This document shows positions 1 through 11,384 of a stretch of DNA of 64,000 nucleotides, piece by piece. Location of the stretch: contig NW_004955416.1 of NCBI RefSeq assembly GCF_000276665.1, positions 3,413,034-3,477,033 on the forward strand. Reading direction: 5' to 3'. Every line of letters starts with the position of its first letter. Position 1 is the first letter of the stretch. This DNA is from Chinchilla lanigera. Taxonomy: Eukaryota; Chordata; Mammalia; Rodentia; Chinchillidae. The notes below the pieces were generated by a model. It did no database searches. It saw nothing but the letters and a program-made list of their open reading frames with translations, and was not told the origin of the DNA. Made by a program: the position numbers and the translations under genes.

Positions 1-1870
1 TTACAGAGATCCAACATCAGGTTACTGTGTTAGGTAACCATGGAGGATCAAGACCAAAAGAAGACTATCCACATTGATTTAGTTATAAAAATGGGCAGTC
101 TCTCCCTATCCTGATGGATGTGAGTCAGGCTGTTTAAACTTTGGTTTAATTTTCCCACCTTCTACAAAAGATTTATAAATATACCAAATCACCTAACATC
201 TTCATCTGATGTTGGAACACTGTAAAATTGCTCATGTTCAACAGAGAACACCATAGCATCCTTACGTCTTGATCTGAATTCCTAGTATTGTGTATAGTCT
301 GTATCCTCTTAGTTTTGAATTGTTTAATAAAAAAGAGATATTTGTTTAAAAACCAAGAGAGTACATGTGTAAACAAAATATTATATGAACTGTTTTCAGA
401 GAAAATTTATAGCTTGTGATTATCATAAACATTAGTGGAAAAACTACCCAGGCAAAAACACAATAATTAACAGCAAAGGGTCAGAACCACTGACTAATGA
501 CAGATTTGCTTCTTCGATCTTCTTATGTACTTGTCTTGTGATATTTTCTCAGTAGGTCTTATTAGTTTCAAGCATACTATCAACTAACATAAATTAAATG
601 GCACTATTTCGACCATATAACTTTGTTCCTTCCAAGAATAGCTTTATCTCAATAGAGAATTTTTTTTGAAAAACCTGATTTATGACCTAAAGAATTAGTG
701 TTAAAATATAAAGCATTATGTATTTTATTTCCACAAACATGTACAGAGTATTTTGTATCTTTCAGTTCTATTATAGCTCACTTGTGTGGTTTATGCTCCA
801 CAATTCACTTTAATATAGGTGAACTTACACCTTTATACTTTCACCACAGATCTTCAGAAAATTAGGTGAGCTATCCAAGTTCATACACTGAGCAGATGGT
901 AAAACCAGGATGGGAAACTAAAGTTTATTTAAGATGTAGTGAGAGAATCTACTTGGAAAGTGTGAAAGGCGCCAAAGACGAACTTCTACTTCCTATATTT
1001 GAAGATAGTGCTGACCAACTGATGAACAGAGAACACAGGAGAAGAGACCAAAACCTTTTCTTTCTCTCACATTTTATTTACGGTATGAACCCTGTACTCT
1101 TAAGTGGCCTGGCTGGTATGTCACAGAGGAAATTGTGGGGGAGGGTTGACATTGAAAATACACAGTACAAAGCTCAACAGAAGGCTCCACAAGTCCTAGT
1201 TCCCTGAACCTTGGCATATGGGAACTATATGTCTTAGTGCTGACTTGCCAGTCTGTCTCAATGCCAGGAAACCTGAATGTGCATCTCAGAATATGTTTGG
1301 ATGCATTGCAAACAAATGTCAGAGCAACCATTATACTCCCCCTGCTAATGTACATTTGCAGGTCAAGAGGGTGATGCTCCAAAAGATTAATTCCTTGCTA
1401 AGTATTATCCATCAGAATGCTTTTAAAAGTTGGCATATAAGCAGCTAATAGATTATATACCATAAATGCGGCTGTTGGAAGAAAAACTGCATTCCACGAG
1501 GCATACAATTAAAATCTCTAATCTCCACAAGTACTAAAATAAGGAAAGGGGGAAGGGTAAAGAAGGACAAAGATAGGGATTGCTTTCTCGGAAAGAGCTA
1601 TTTGTCTCTTTGCTCGTACACTTCTTTGACTGTTGAAAATAGGGTATCCTTCCTCAACTCTAAGTAAAGATGCTGCAGAAGAACTATCTCTACAGAAATG
1701 ATATGGGGCAAAAGGAAGGTGAACAAGGAAAAGAAAAATGTTTCAGCTCCAACTTATTTTTTCCATCATAAAATATGTAGTTTGTGTATTTATTTGTTTA
1801 AATATATACATATGTCAACATAGAAAGCAAAAAAATTTGTCCATGCATACATATTTTTATCATATGCAGT
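1..1870. other. Unassigned AT-rich sequence
   Basis: I recognise no gene or repeat here. Short open frames (866-1207 on plus, 1074-1382 on minus) overlap on opposite strands, have no recognisable domain and no splice-site or codon-bias support, so I treat them as chance. Confidence 0.5.
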
Positions 1871-2269
1871 AATTATAAATATTTACAAATAAATTTTAGC
1901 ACTATAAATTTATCCTTTAGAAATAAAATCATTCAACATTTGATATACTATTTCCAATGATTTTTTATTTTAAAATTACATATATTTTCCTACATTTTAT
2001 AGCTACGTAGTGTCTACTTGAATGCAGCAGAATTTATGTTAAAATTTCATTTTTTTATACATTTCTGATGCTTCCTATTTTTCAAAATCATAAACAAGTA
2101 TTATTCTCATATGTAAATAAATCCATGGGTACATTTTTGATTATTTAAAATATATTTATAGAATACTAAGAAAAGAATATCATCAATACATTTATTGATT
2201 ATTAATTAATAATGAAAGTAGTTTTAGAATCATTAATAAACACTCATGCTGGAATTTCAAATAATACAG

Positions 2270-2640
2270 AAAAGTATAAAAATTAAATGCAAATTTATCT
2301 TAAACCCTATCATTAATAGATTTTCTTTCAATATTAGGTTTTCTTCAATATTTTCTAGACTTCAGATGGATACATTTCTTGATATTTGTGTGGAGGAGTA
2401 CACATGAGATGATAATGTAAATATGCTTCTTAAGCTGCTGTTTTTCACTCCACAATTTGTCATGGATATCTTTCCATATTGTTAAATAGAAATACCTCAC
2501 ATGTTTAATGCTTGAAAACAATCCATTTTATGAATTTTACCAATCTCAATTGATGAAATTATAGTTCATTTCTAGTTTTTCTATATTATAAATGCTGCAT
2601 TAACATACACACACAGAGAGAAATGTCCAAAGTGTGTGTA
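2270..2640 (-). mobile_element. Old L1 3'-end fragment, antisense
   Basis: The stretch reads like the antisense of ancient mammalian L1 (L1M-type) 3' ends: a 'catggatatctttccatat' block, then a 'cattttatgaattt' block, then 'tataaatgctgcattaacat'. It is strongly diverged, so an exact subfamily cannot be set by eye. AT-rich sequence upstream from about 1880 may belong to it. Confidence 0.6.
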
Positions 2641-4019
2641 CATGTGTGTGATTATTGAGCTAATATATACATTAATATATATGATTTTTTTATTTTATTG
2701 AAGAAAGTAAGACAGAATTTTCTAACAAAATAATAGGAGAATGACAAAAGTTAATACATTGCATATTGTCACCTTCAAAATAGTTATTCAGAGTACAAGA
2801 TATGGGCATAAAAATTCTCCAATCAATATTAGCATGAACCTTCCTTTTCAGTGAACTAAGAGGCGCTAATAGTATAGAAACCTTGCATTTTTCTTCTATT
2901 TTCCATTCTTCCTTTCCCCTTTCTCCCATCCTAGCTCCTTTTTCCTTTTAAAAAATTTATTCCCATTTCACAATATCTATTGTACATTTTACACTGTACA
3001 TGCTCTTTCAATTTCTCACACCAGGGGGACAATACAATGTTCACACATGTGAATGTGATTTATTTCACTTACCACTATGTTCTCAAGTTGCATACACTTA
3101 CCTATAAAAGTCTTGAGTTTATCATTCTTTATGGTTGAGTAGTACTCTATTGTATGAAAACATCACATCTTTTTTAATCATTCCTCAGCTGTTTCTGAGA
3201 TTTACCTATGACAAATTGTACTGCTATAAACATGGGTGCACATATATGATGTTTTTGATTCTTCTGGGAAGATACCCAGAAGGGAAGTAATTTCCACAGT
3301 GGTTGCACCAGTCTGCACTTCCACCAACAGTGCAGAAGGGTTCCTTTTTCCTCATAGCCCCTTCAGAATTTGTTATTGGCTGATTTCTTCATGACAGCCA
3401 TTCTTTCTGGAGTGAAACACAATTTCAGTGTTGTTTTAATTTTTAATTTGTATCTCTTGAGGGATCAATGATGTACATTTTTTCATATATTTATTTGCCG
3501 CTTGTATTTCTTCATCTGAGAAATGTGTATTCATCTCAAATGCCCATTTGTTGACTGGGTCTTTGAATTTGGAGGGTCTGAGTTTTTCAAATCTTCATAG
3601 GTTTTAAATAAAAGTCCTTTATCTGAGGGATAATTTGCTAAAAATTTTTCCACTCTGTGGGCTGTCTTTTCATTCTGTTGGTGATTTCATTTAATGTGTA
3701 AAAGCTTTTAAGTAAGATGAGAGCCTAGTTCTTGATACTTTGAATTATTTTCCATGCAGTTTGGGTTTTCTTCATGAACTTTCTACTTAAACCTGTGACT
3801 TCAAGATTTCTACCTACTTTCTCTTCCAGTTTTTTTGGTGTTTCTGTTTTAATATTTAGATCTTTGATCCAGTTTGACATTAGTTTAGTGCATGATGATA
3901 GACATGGGTCTAATTTTACTCTTCTGCATGAAGAGAGACAGTTTTCCAACACCATTTGTTAAAGAAGCTATCTTTCTTCCAGTGAACACGTTTGACTCTT
4001 TTGTCAAAGATAAGGTGGC

Positions 4020-4798
4020 TGTGGTGGATTGACAACTGGTGGTCAACTTATAACACCCCACTGAACTGAGTAAGTATGGTGCTAGGTGTGAGAAGCCCAT
4101 CTGAGATTTATTTCCAGGAGCATAAGAGGCAGAACTAGACAAGAAGTAAGGTGGTTGGGAACTGAAGAATGCTGTTGGGAGCTGATAGAAGCTGTGAAGA
4201 GCTGTTGGTTCTTTTCCAGGAGCTTGTCATGCTGACTTTCCTGAGGAACTTAGTTGTTTTTATCCTCCAACGAGCTCAGGACCTTGTTGGGACTGAGAAT
4301 AACTTCGGTTCACTGTGGGGGAGCTCTGGTCATCACTTTGAGCATTGCTTCCTGGCTCCAGAGCGGAAAATGGTGCACTACTCAGTCTCCTGGAGAAGCT
4401 TGTCACATTGGCTTTCCTGATAGGAACTTGGCTGTCCTGATCATTGGAGGAGCTTCAAAGCACACTGTTGCTGAGGATGACTATGATACTTTTCAGGTGA
4501 GCTCTTGTTCTTATTTTGCATGCTGCTTCCCAACTCCAGTGTAGTTCCCCCAGCCTGTTAACACAGATCCTTCATCCCAATGGCAAAGACTTCCTAGATT
4601 CCACCACTACTTTGGGCCCTCCCAGTGCAGATCCATGAAACAGGCCTGCAAGACATTTCCATGGGATCCAGGCCCTCAGCTGGATTCTCTTTTGTATATC
4701 ATTTTTTGGGTGACTACTATAAATAATCTTACAGAATGTGTGTCCTGTATTATATTGTTTCCCATTGCAAAAAAAAAAAAAAAAGCCAAACCATAACA
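4020..4798 (-). mobile_element. Solo LTR inserted in L1 ORF2
   Basis: A 779-bp block interrupts the L1. On plus it starts TGTGGTGG and ends CCATAACA, so on minus it runs TGTTATGGTTTGG...CCACCACA, with the TG...CA ends of an LTR. The flanking pentamers GTGGC (4015-4019) and GTGCC (4799-4803) differ at one base and fit a 5-bp target duplication. L1 sequence resumes on both sides. The TGTTATGGTTTG start resembles MaLR/ERVL-type LTRs. No internal retroviral genes are present. Confidence 0.75.
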
Positions 4799-4958
4799 GT
4801 GCCTGTGTTGGTAGTTGTGTCTAAATCTTCTTATGTATTCTCCTGATCCTCAGGGCTTCTTTTTTTGCCAGTACCATGCTGATTTTATCACAGTAGCTTT
4901 GTAGTGTAATTTCAAGTCAGGGAATATGCCTTTCCTCTTCTAGGTCTCTTCTGTTTAC

Positions 4959-5109
4959 AGATAAACTTTTAAAATGTTTAAACCTTAACCCTAACCCTCT
5001 ATATCTGTGAGGTATGCTAATAGTATTTTGAACAAGATAAACTTTTAAAATGTTTAACCCTAACCTTAACCCTCTATATCTGTGAGGTATGCTAATAGTA
5101 TTTTGATCA
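4959..5109. repeat. 76-bp tandem duplication with telomere-like CCCTAA
   Basis: The unit starting AGATAAACTTTTAAAATG at 4959 is repeated at 5035, a 76-bp period. Each copy holds two or three CCCTAA/CCTTAA hexamers followed by CTCTATATCTGTGAGG. The copies differ by very few bases. It lies inside L1 ORF2-derived sequence. Confidence 0.9.
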
Positions 5110-5912
5110 AGACTGCTTTAAGTCTGTATAACAGTTTTGGGACTACAAGTATTTTCATTATGTTTGTTCTTTCTGTCCAGGAGCAAGGGTTACATTTTCA
5201 TTTTCTGATGTCCTCTTTGATATTCTTTTTAAAAGTACTATAATTTTCAATATGTACATCTTTTACTTCCTTTGTTAGATTGATTCCTAAGTATTTCATT
5301 TTTTTGGATGTTATATAAAGGGTGTGGTTTCCCTAATTTCTCACTCAGTGAGTTTTTTGTTTGTGTGCAGAAGTACTACTGATTTTTGAATGTTGACTTT
5401 GTATTCAGCTACACTACTATATTTGTTTATTAAATCTAGAACTCTTTTGATGGAGTTTTTGGGATCTTCTATGTAGAATAGAAAGTCAACTGCAAACAAT
5501 GACAATTTAATTTCTTCCTTTCCTGTCCTTATTCCTTTTATTTTTCTCTCTTGTCTAATAGCTCTGGCTAATGTTTCCAGAACTATATTGAAAAGGAGCC
5601 ATGTAGTGGACATCCTTGTCTTGTTCCTTATTTTAGAGTGAAAGCTTTCAGTTTTTGTCCATGTAGTACGATGTTGGCTGTTAGTTTGTAATAGATGGCT
5701 TTTATGAGACTGAGGTAGAGACCATCTCTTCCAATTTTCTGTAGGGTTTTTATGATGAATTAGTATTAGACTTTATCAAAAGCTTTTTATGCATCTATTG
5801 AGATGATCATGTGATTTCTGTCATTGGTTCTGTTGATGTGGTGTATTACATTTACTGATTGAAGTATGCTGAGCCATCCTGGCATACCTAGAACATGATG
5901 TACAATCTTCTT

Positions 5913-6016
5913 TTTTTTGTTGTTGTTGTTGTTTTTTTCCAGTACCAGGAATCGAACTCAAGACCTTGCGCTTGCCAGGCAGGTGCTGTGCCACTGAGCT
6001 AATTCCCCAGTCCCAG
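5913..6016 (-). mobile_element. ID-type SINE in L1 ORF2
   Basis: A tRNA-Ala-derived SINE on minus: T-rich tail first, then the B-box region and the reverse complement of GAATTAGCTCAGTGGCAC. It is flanked by the perfect 14-bp duplication TGTACAATCTTCTT (5899-5912 and 6017-6030), the mark of L1-machinery insertion. It is younger than the host L1. Confidence 0.95.
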
Positions 6017-7820
6017 TGTACAATCTTCTTGATGGTTTGCTGCATTCTATTTGCTAATATCTCATTGAACATTTTTGCATCTATGTTCATTAGGGAGATT
6101 GGCTTGTAGTTTTCTTTTTTGGTTGGGTCTTTCTTTGATTTTGGTATCAGAATAATTCTTACCTCCAGGAATAAGTTAAGGAATATTGCTTCCCTTTCAA
6201 GTTCATGAAAGAATTTGATGAGTATTGGCATTAAATCTTCTCTAAATTTCTTTTAGAACAGAGCAGTGAATCCATCAGGACCTGAGCTTTCCTTTGTCGA
6301 TAAATTTTTAATTAGGTTTTCAATTTCTTTAACTGATATTAATTTATTAAAATGTATTTTCTTGATTCAGCTTTGGTAATTCTTATGTATCTAGGAATCT
6401 GTCCATTTCTTCTGTGTTTGTCATCCCAGGTAAGAAAATATTTTCAAAGTAAGTATTGAGGATCATCTGAATTTTCACAGGATTTGTGGTGATTTCACTT
6501 TTTCATTCCTTACTGCACAAATTTGAGCTTTTGCTTTCCTTTTTTTTATAAGGTTGGCTAGAGGTTTATCATCTTTATTTATTCTTTCAAAGAACCAACT
6601 CTTCAAGTTATTAACTCTTTATATTGTTTTCTTCATCTCAACTGCATTAATTTCTGCTTTAATATTTATAATTTCCTCCCTTCTTTGGGCTTTAGACTTA
6701 CTTGCTCTTGTATTTCTAGAAACTTGAGGTTCAGTCTTGTTTCTTCATTTGTGCCCATTGTGTTTTCTTGATGTGATAATTCACCACTATAAATTTCCCT
6801 CTGAGAACTGCTTTCCTTGTATCTGTATTTCTGTTTAATTGTAGATATTGTTTAATTTCTTCTTTAATTTCATAAGTGACCCATTGCTTATTTAGGAGTG
6901 GGTTATGTAATTTCCATGTGCTTATAGAATTTTTATGGTTTGTTTTGCCATTACTTTCCAATTTCATTCACTATGGTCAGATAGTATGCATGGGATATGT
7001 TCAATTCCTTTGCATTTACTTAAGCATATTCTATGGGCTAGTATATGGTGTATTGTAGAGAACATCCCACTTGCACCTGAGAAGAATGTGTATTCTGATG
7101 TTGGGTAGAACATTCTGTAAAGCTATACTAGGTATATTTCTTCACAGGTTTGGTTTAGTTCTGTCATTTTTTTCCTGATTTTTTTGTCTAATGGATCTAT
7201 GTCTTTGTGACAATGGGGTATTTAAGTTCCCTGTTACAATTGTGTTATTGCTTATTTGAGTTTTCATGTCTAGTAATATTCATCTTATATAATATTCATC
7301 TCCAATATTTGGTGCATGTATATTTTTGATTGTTATCTCTTGCTCTTGAAATTTTCCCCTAACAAGTACGTAGTGATCATCTTTATCTCTTTTGATTATT
7401 CTTGCTGTAAAATTCATATTATCTGCAAACAGATTTGCAACTCCTTGCTTTTATCTGTGTGCTTGTTGCATGGAGTATTGTTTCCCATTCTTTTATATTC
7501 AGCCAATGAATTTTTGTGAGATTCTTGTATACAGCATATGGTTGGATCTTGTTTCTTGATCCATTCTGCCAGTCTATTTTTTTAAATTGGTGAACTGAGG
7601 CCATTTACATTAATGGTTATAATGTGACTGATGTGTATTGACTTATCTTGGTCATGTTATTTTCCTGTTGGTGGCTCTGTGCTTTTCCCCTTTGTTTAAT
7701 TGCTTACCCTGCCTGATGGTTTCTTTCTGTTATTGTTCTTGGAATTGTGGTCATTTTTATCTCTGTCTAGAATACCTTTCAGTACTCTTTTAGGGTTGGT
7801 TTTGTGATCATGAATTTCTT

Positions 7821-7920
7821 TTTTTTTTTTTTCCTTTTGTTTTTGGTACCAAGAATTGAACTCATGACTTCAGGCTTACCAGGCAAGCCCTTATGCTGCT
7901 GAGTTACATCCCCAGCATGG
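7821..7920 (-). mobile_element. ID-type SINE near the L1 ORF1/ORF2 junction
   Basis: A diverged minus-strand ID copy with T-rich tail at left and the degenerate body TGCTGGGGATGTAACTCAGC at right. Flanks carry the 13-bp duplication TCATGAATTTCTT (7808-7820 and 7921-7933). CpG sites of the consensus are lost, so it is an older copy. Confidence 0.9.
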
Positions 7921-7949
7921 TCATGAATTTCTTCAATTTTTCTTTGTCA

Positions 7950-8904
7950 TGGACATGTCTTATTTCTGCATTAATTTTGAAGGATAGTTTTTCAGTTTAC
8001 ATCAATCTGAGTTGGAAGTTATTTTCTTTCTGGACTTGCAATACTTTAGTCCAAGCACTTCTTGCCTGTTTCACTCCAAGCACTTCTTGAGGGTTTGTGT
8101 TGAGAAGTCAGTGTCATTCTAATGGGTTTTCCTTTATAGATGATCTGTTTCTTCTCTGTAACAGTTTTTAGTATTCTGATTCTGAGTTGAATTTCTGTGA
8201 TTTTGATTATTATATTCCTAGGTGTAGATTTATTTTGGTTATGGCTAATTGGAGTTCTCTATGCCTGACTTACTGTATGTAAGATTCTGTTCCCATGCTT
8301 GGGAAATTTTCAACTATTAATTCTGTGACTAGTCTTTTTATGTCATTTGTGTTGACTCCTGCTTTTTTATTGACTCCTATCAGTCTTATATTGTTTCTCT
8401 TTGCATCATCTTGCAGCTGTTGAATTGTTACTTTCTGATCCCTTGTTATTTTTAAGAGATCTTTCCTTCCATGATCACTAACCATGGTCCTGTCTTCAAG
8501 ATCTGAGAGTCTCTCTTCAATTTTGTTCAAGTAGTTTTACCACTTTTAATGGAATTTTTAATTTCCTGGACATCTGTTGGAATCAGTTTCATGCATTTTG
8601 TTTCTTTCCTACATTGTTCATTCAAGGTATCCACTATTTTCTTGTGTTCCTCTGTTTTTTAATCTAGCTCTACTCTAGATTTGCTGAGCATTTCCTTTAT
8701 AAATGTTGTCATTTCTTCTTTTACCTGAGAGATTATTTCTGATCTGATTTTCTCTATAGCCACAGGAATTTGTTTCTTTACTTCAGTTGCTATCATTCCA
8801 AAAATTTCAAGCATTTGTCTTCCATTTAGCTCTATCTCAATGCCTCCTGGACTTCTTCTGAGGCTGGAGGTCTGAGATTGCATTTTGACACTGCATTTTG
8901 TCAT
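7950..8904 (-). pseudogene. L1 ORF1 (RNA-binding protein) remnant
   Basis: ORF1p is the L1 nucleic-acid chaperone. The first open piece (8904-8659) is a helical, charged N-terminal stretch ending at an in-frame stop. A later piece in another frame (8530-8270) carries the conserved NNIRLIG segment of the RRM-like domain and the ENFPSMG motif. Further downstream, a piece resembling the KGKPIRMT part of the C-terminal domain is recognisable. At least two stops and a frameshift separate the pieces, so no working protein can be made. Confidence 0.8.
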
Positions 8905-10077
8905 TTGCTATCAAAAATTTTTTATTTTATTTTCTGTGTTGATCCTTGTAAGTTTTTTAGTAAGCTGTTATATCACTAGTATCAAGGCCTCTCTAGGAAA
9001 AGTCTGTTCTTCAAGGATGTCTTCTTAGTGAAGGAGTTTCTTGGTTTGGGTCTGTTCCAAGATTCTACCTTCCCACTTAATTAAGAGTGCGGCATTATTA
9101 CCTATTTGGCTCAGTCTCCAGTCCTTTGCTGTTGGACTGTGGTTAGGGTATATCCCAGTGCTTCCCAGTATTATTACAGAAGGGAGAACAACTGATTACA
9201 ACAGATATGACATCCTAACTAAAGTAGTATAATGAGCAATAACAATAACACCAAGCACAGTTTAGAAACTGACAAGCTGGTAAGAATTAATTTTGTACCT
9301 TAAATCATAGGAGCCAAATCTACCTTTATATAACAGAACCAATCATAAATTAGGAGATTGTGTGTAAAGTATTTCCCCTGGTAGAGTGGTTTTACCCTAT
9401 GGAGGGGAAATTGAAGAAGAGTAAGGGAGAAAAATAACTGAAAAGGAAGTAGAAGCAAGGCTGTGAAACAGAGGATGATTGTGCAAGCTTTAGGAAACAA
9501 GAGAAGAGGGCAGAAAGAAAAGATGAAGGAGTAAACCAGGGATATTGTTAAATTAGTCTCTGGGGTTAGGGGTTGGGATTAGTTTTCTGTGGCTGAAGTT
9601 GTCCCCATTTGTTTAGAAATGAGATGAAAAAAGGAAAAAAGATAACAAAAAATAAAAGAAAGAAGGGAAAGAAAGATATAAACAAAAATAAAAATTAAAT
9701 TAATTTTAAAAGTAAAGCATGGCCCCTCCCTCCTGTTTCAATTCCATGTGACTTTGTCCACAAGCACAACACTGGTCCCCTGGTACCTCTGATGAAGGAG
9801 GGTAGGAGCCAGGCACCTGAATTCCTCCTGTAGGCTGTTTGCTGGGTCTATGATCTGGGACTTTTAAATGTTGTAAAATTTATTGGTTAAATTAGGGAGT
9901 TGCTGTTGTTGTTAATGAGGGTTATTGTAATATAAGAAAATTGTATTTATCTTTACTTATTCAAGTTTTTGTTCATATTCCACCACTGAGTCACAAGTAT
10001 CATCAAGTAAATTCCATATATGTATTGTTTATTTCTATGAACTTTTTTGTTACTCTGAATGTCAAATGATGATTCTT

Positions 10078-10230
10078 TTTTTTTTTTTTTTTTTTTGAGT
10101 AAGTGTCGCACTTTATAATTTTGGTTGGCCTGGAACTCACTGTATAGCCCAGGCTGACCTCAAACTCCTGGTAATTCTCTTGCCTCAGCTTCCTGAGTGC
10201 TGGGATTACAGGCATGTGCCACGACACCTG
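10078..10230 (-). mobile_element. B1-type (7SL-derived) SINE
   Basis: Antisense B1: poly-T, then GTTGGCCTGGAACTCACTG, then CTCAGCTTCCTGAGTGCTGG and GGATTACAGGCATGTGCC. Flanks GATGATTCTT (10068-10077) and GATAATTCTT (10238-10247) look like a 10-bp target duplication with one difference. Confidence 0.92.
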
Positions 10231-10289
10231 GAAAAAAGATAATTCTTCATTTTATTTGGTTATTGATGATATATATATAAATCACTCAT

Positions 10290-11090
10290 TGTGGCTTTTA
10301 TTTTTAATTTTCTGATAAACAATAATTCCTAATACTTTTTCATATGCTCATTTGACTTTCATATATTTCCTTTGGTGACATGTCTGCTCAACTATTTTCT
10401 CCATTGTGTGTTTACTGTGTCTTTCATTTATTGAATCACTACATTTTTATACAGAAATTTATGTCAGCTTTATTTATTAAAATATTTACCCCAGTCTGTT
10501 GTGTGCTCATACATTTTAGCAACTGTGTTTTAAATAGGAGTTAGTTTTTAATTTAGGTGAAATTCAAAGTACTATTGTTATGATTAGCATTTTCTTTGTC
10601 CTGCCTGAAACGTTTGTTATTCTATATTTTATAAGCTTCTCATTTTATCTTTTACATTTAAGTTTATAATCCATCTCAAAATAATTTCTAGTACAACATT
10701 AGTGTAGGTTTAGTAGTTGTGTGTTTCCTTAACAGGATATATATTTTATCCAGTGCCATTTATTGAAAAGTGTTTCCTTTCCTGATGAATTTCTTTGCAT
10801 ACTTTTAAAAAACATTGGCCAATAAGTGTGAATATATTCTGAACTATTTTTATTTGTATAGACCAAACAATCTGTCCTTTTGTTTTATTTTGTTTTTTTC
10901 TTTTTTTCCAGTACCAGGAATTGAACTCACGACCTTGCACTTGCCAGGCAGGCACTGTGCCACTGAACTAAATCCCCAGCCCCAACAATCTGTCTTTATG
11001 ACAGTACATTATGACAAAATAGTTTCTATGTAATGATCTTTGACATCAAATAAAATGAGTCTTTCAAGTTTATTTCTACTTCAAGTGTTT
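10290..11090 (-). mobile_element. Old L1 ORF2 3' part, antisense
   Basis: Matches the order of ancient L1 antisense blocks: 'attgtggcttttattttta', 'tttggtgacatgtctgctca', 'gtgccatttattgaaaag', then 'tctgaactatttttatttg'. It is strongly diverged and was interrupted later by the ID SINE at 10877-10983. Confidence 0.75.
10877..10983 (-). mobile_element. ID-type SINE
   Basis: Minus-strand ID with body GGGGCTGGGGATTTAGTTCAG and tail at left. Duplication AACAATCTGTC at 10866-10876 and 10984-10994. Only one of the consensus CpGs remains, showing age. Confidence 0.95.
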
Positions 11091-11384
11091 TTACATATAT
11101 ATGTATGTACTTATACAAATCTTGTGTGTGTATATATATATACATATATATACAAATCTAATCCAGATTATATAAATTATGCAGATATATAAATTACATA
11201 TTCTAAATGAAAGCTGTAAGTCAGAATAGACTTAATTTTCTCCCCTGCTTTTGTTAATGTACTACTAAATTTAGAATAATTGAGTTCTTATGCATAAGAC
11301 ACTGTCCATTCAAAAATGAACATGTCAATCACTCTCCTTAAAAAAATTCATAGTACTTGTTTGTTTTTAAACTTTTAATGTGAC

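Larger units (their letters stand above)
2990..7640 (-). pseudogene. L1 ORF2 (endonuclease and reverse transcriptase) remnant
   Basis: ORF2p nicks target DNA and reverse-transcribes L1 RNA. The endonuclease start is seen at 7604-7419 (HQFKKIDWQNGSRN). The piece at 6967-6731 has the AVLRGKFI motif, 6231-5821 has ENYKPISLMNIDAK of the RT fingers, and 5613-5341 has [15 protein letters not shown] and the active-site block. There the usual FADD is FAVD, because codon 5490-5488 reads GTT for Val, so a catalytic aspartate is lost. The C-terminal part lies at 3955-3725 and beyond. Stops, one LTR and one ID insertion (5913-6016) break the frame. Confidence 0.85.
2684..9850 (-). mobile_element. Near-full-length, inactive L1 retrotransposon
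   Basis: A rodent L1 on the minus strand, with a T-rich (poly-A) end near 2684. Reading minus, it holds a 5'UTR-like part (about 9850-8930), ORF1 (8904 to about 7950), ORF2 endonuclease (7604-7419), linker (6967-6731), reverse transcriptase (6231-5341) and C-terminal domain (about 4010-2990). Removing the solo LTR at 4020-4798 and the ID insertions at 5913-6030 and 7821-7933 leaves about 6.1 kb, the usual full L1 length. Stops, frameshifts and the insertions make it dead. The 5' boundary is approximate because I could not match a target-site duplication. Confidence 0.85.

Noticed and set aside
866..1448. Three overlapping open frames of 76-113 codons on both strands
   Set aside because: Overlapping frames on opposite strands without domains, splice signals or codon bias are expected by chance.
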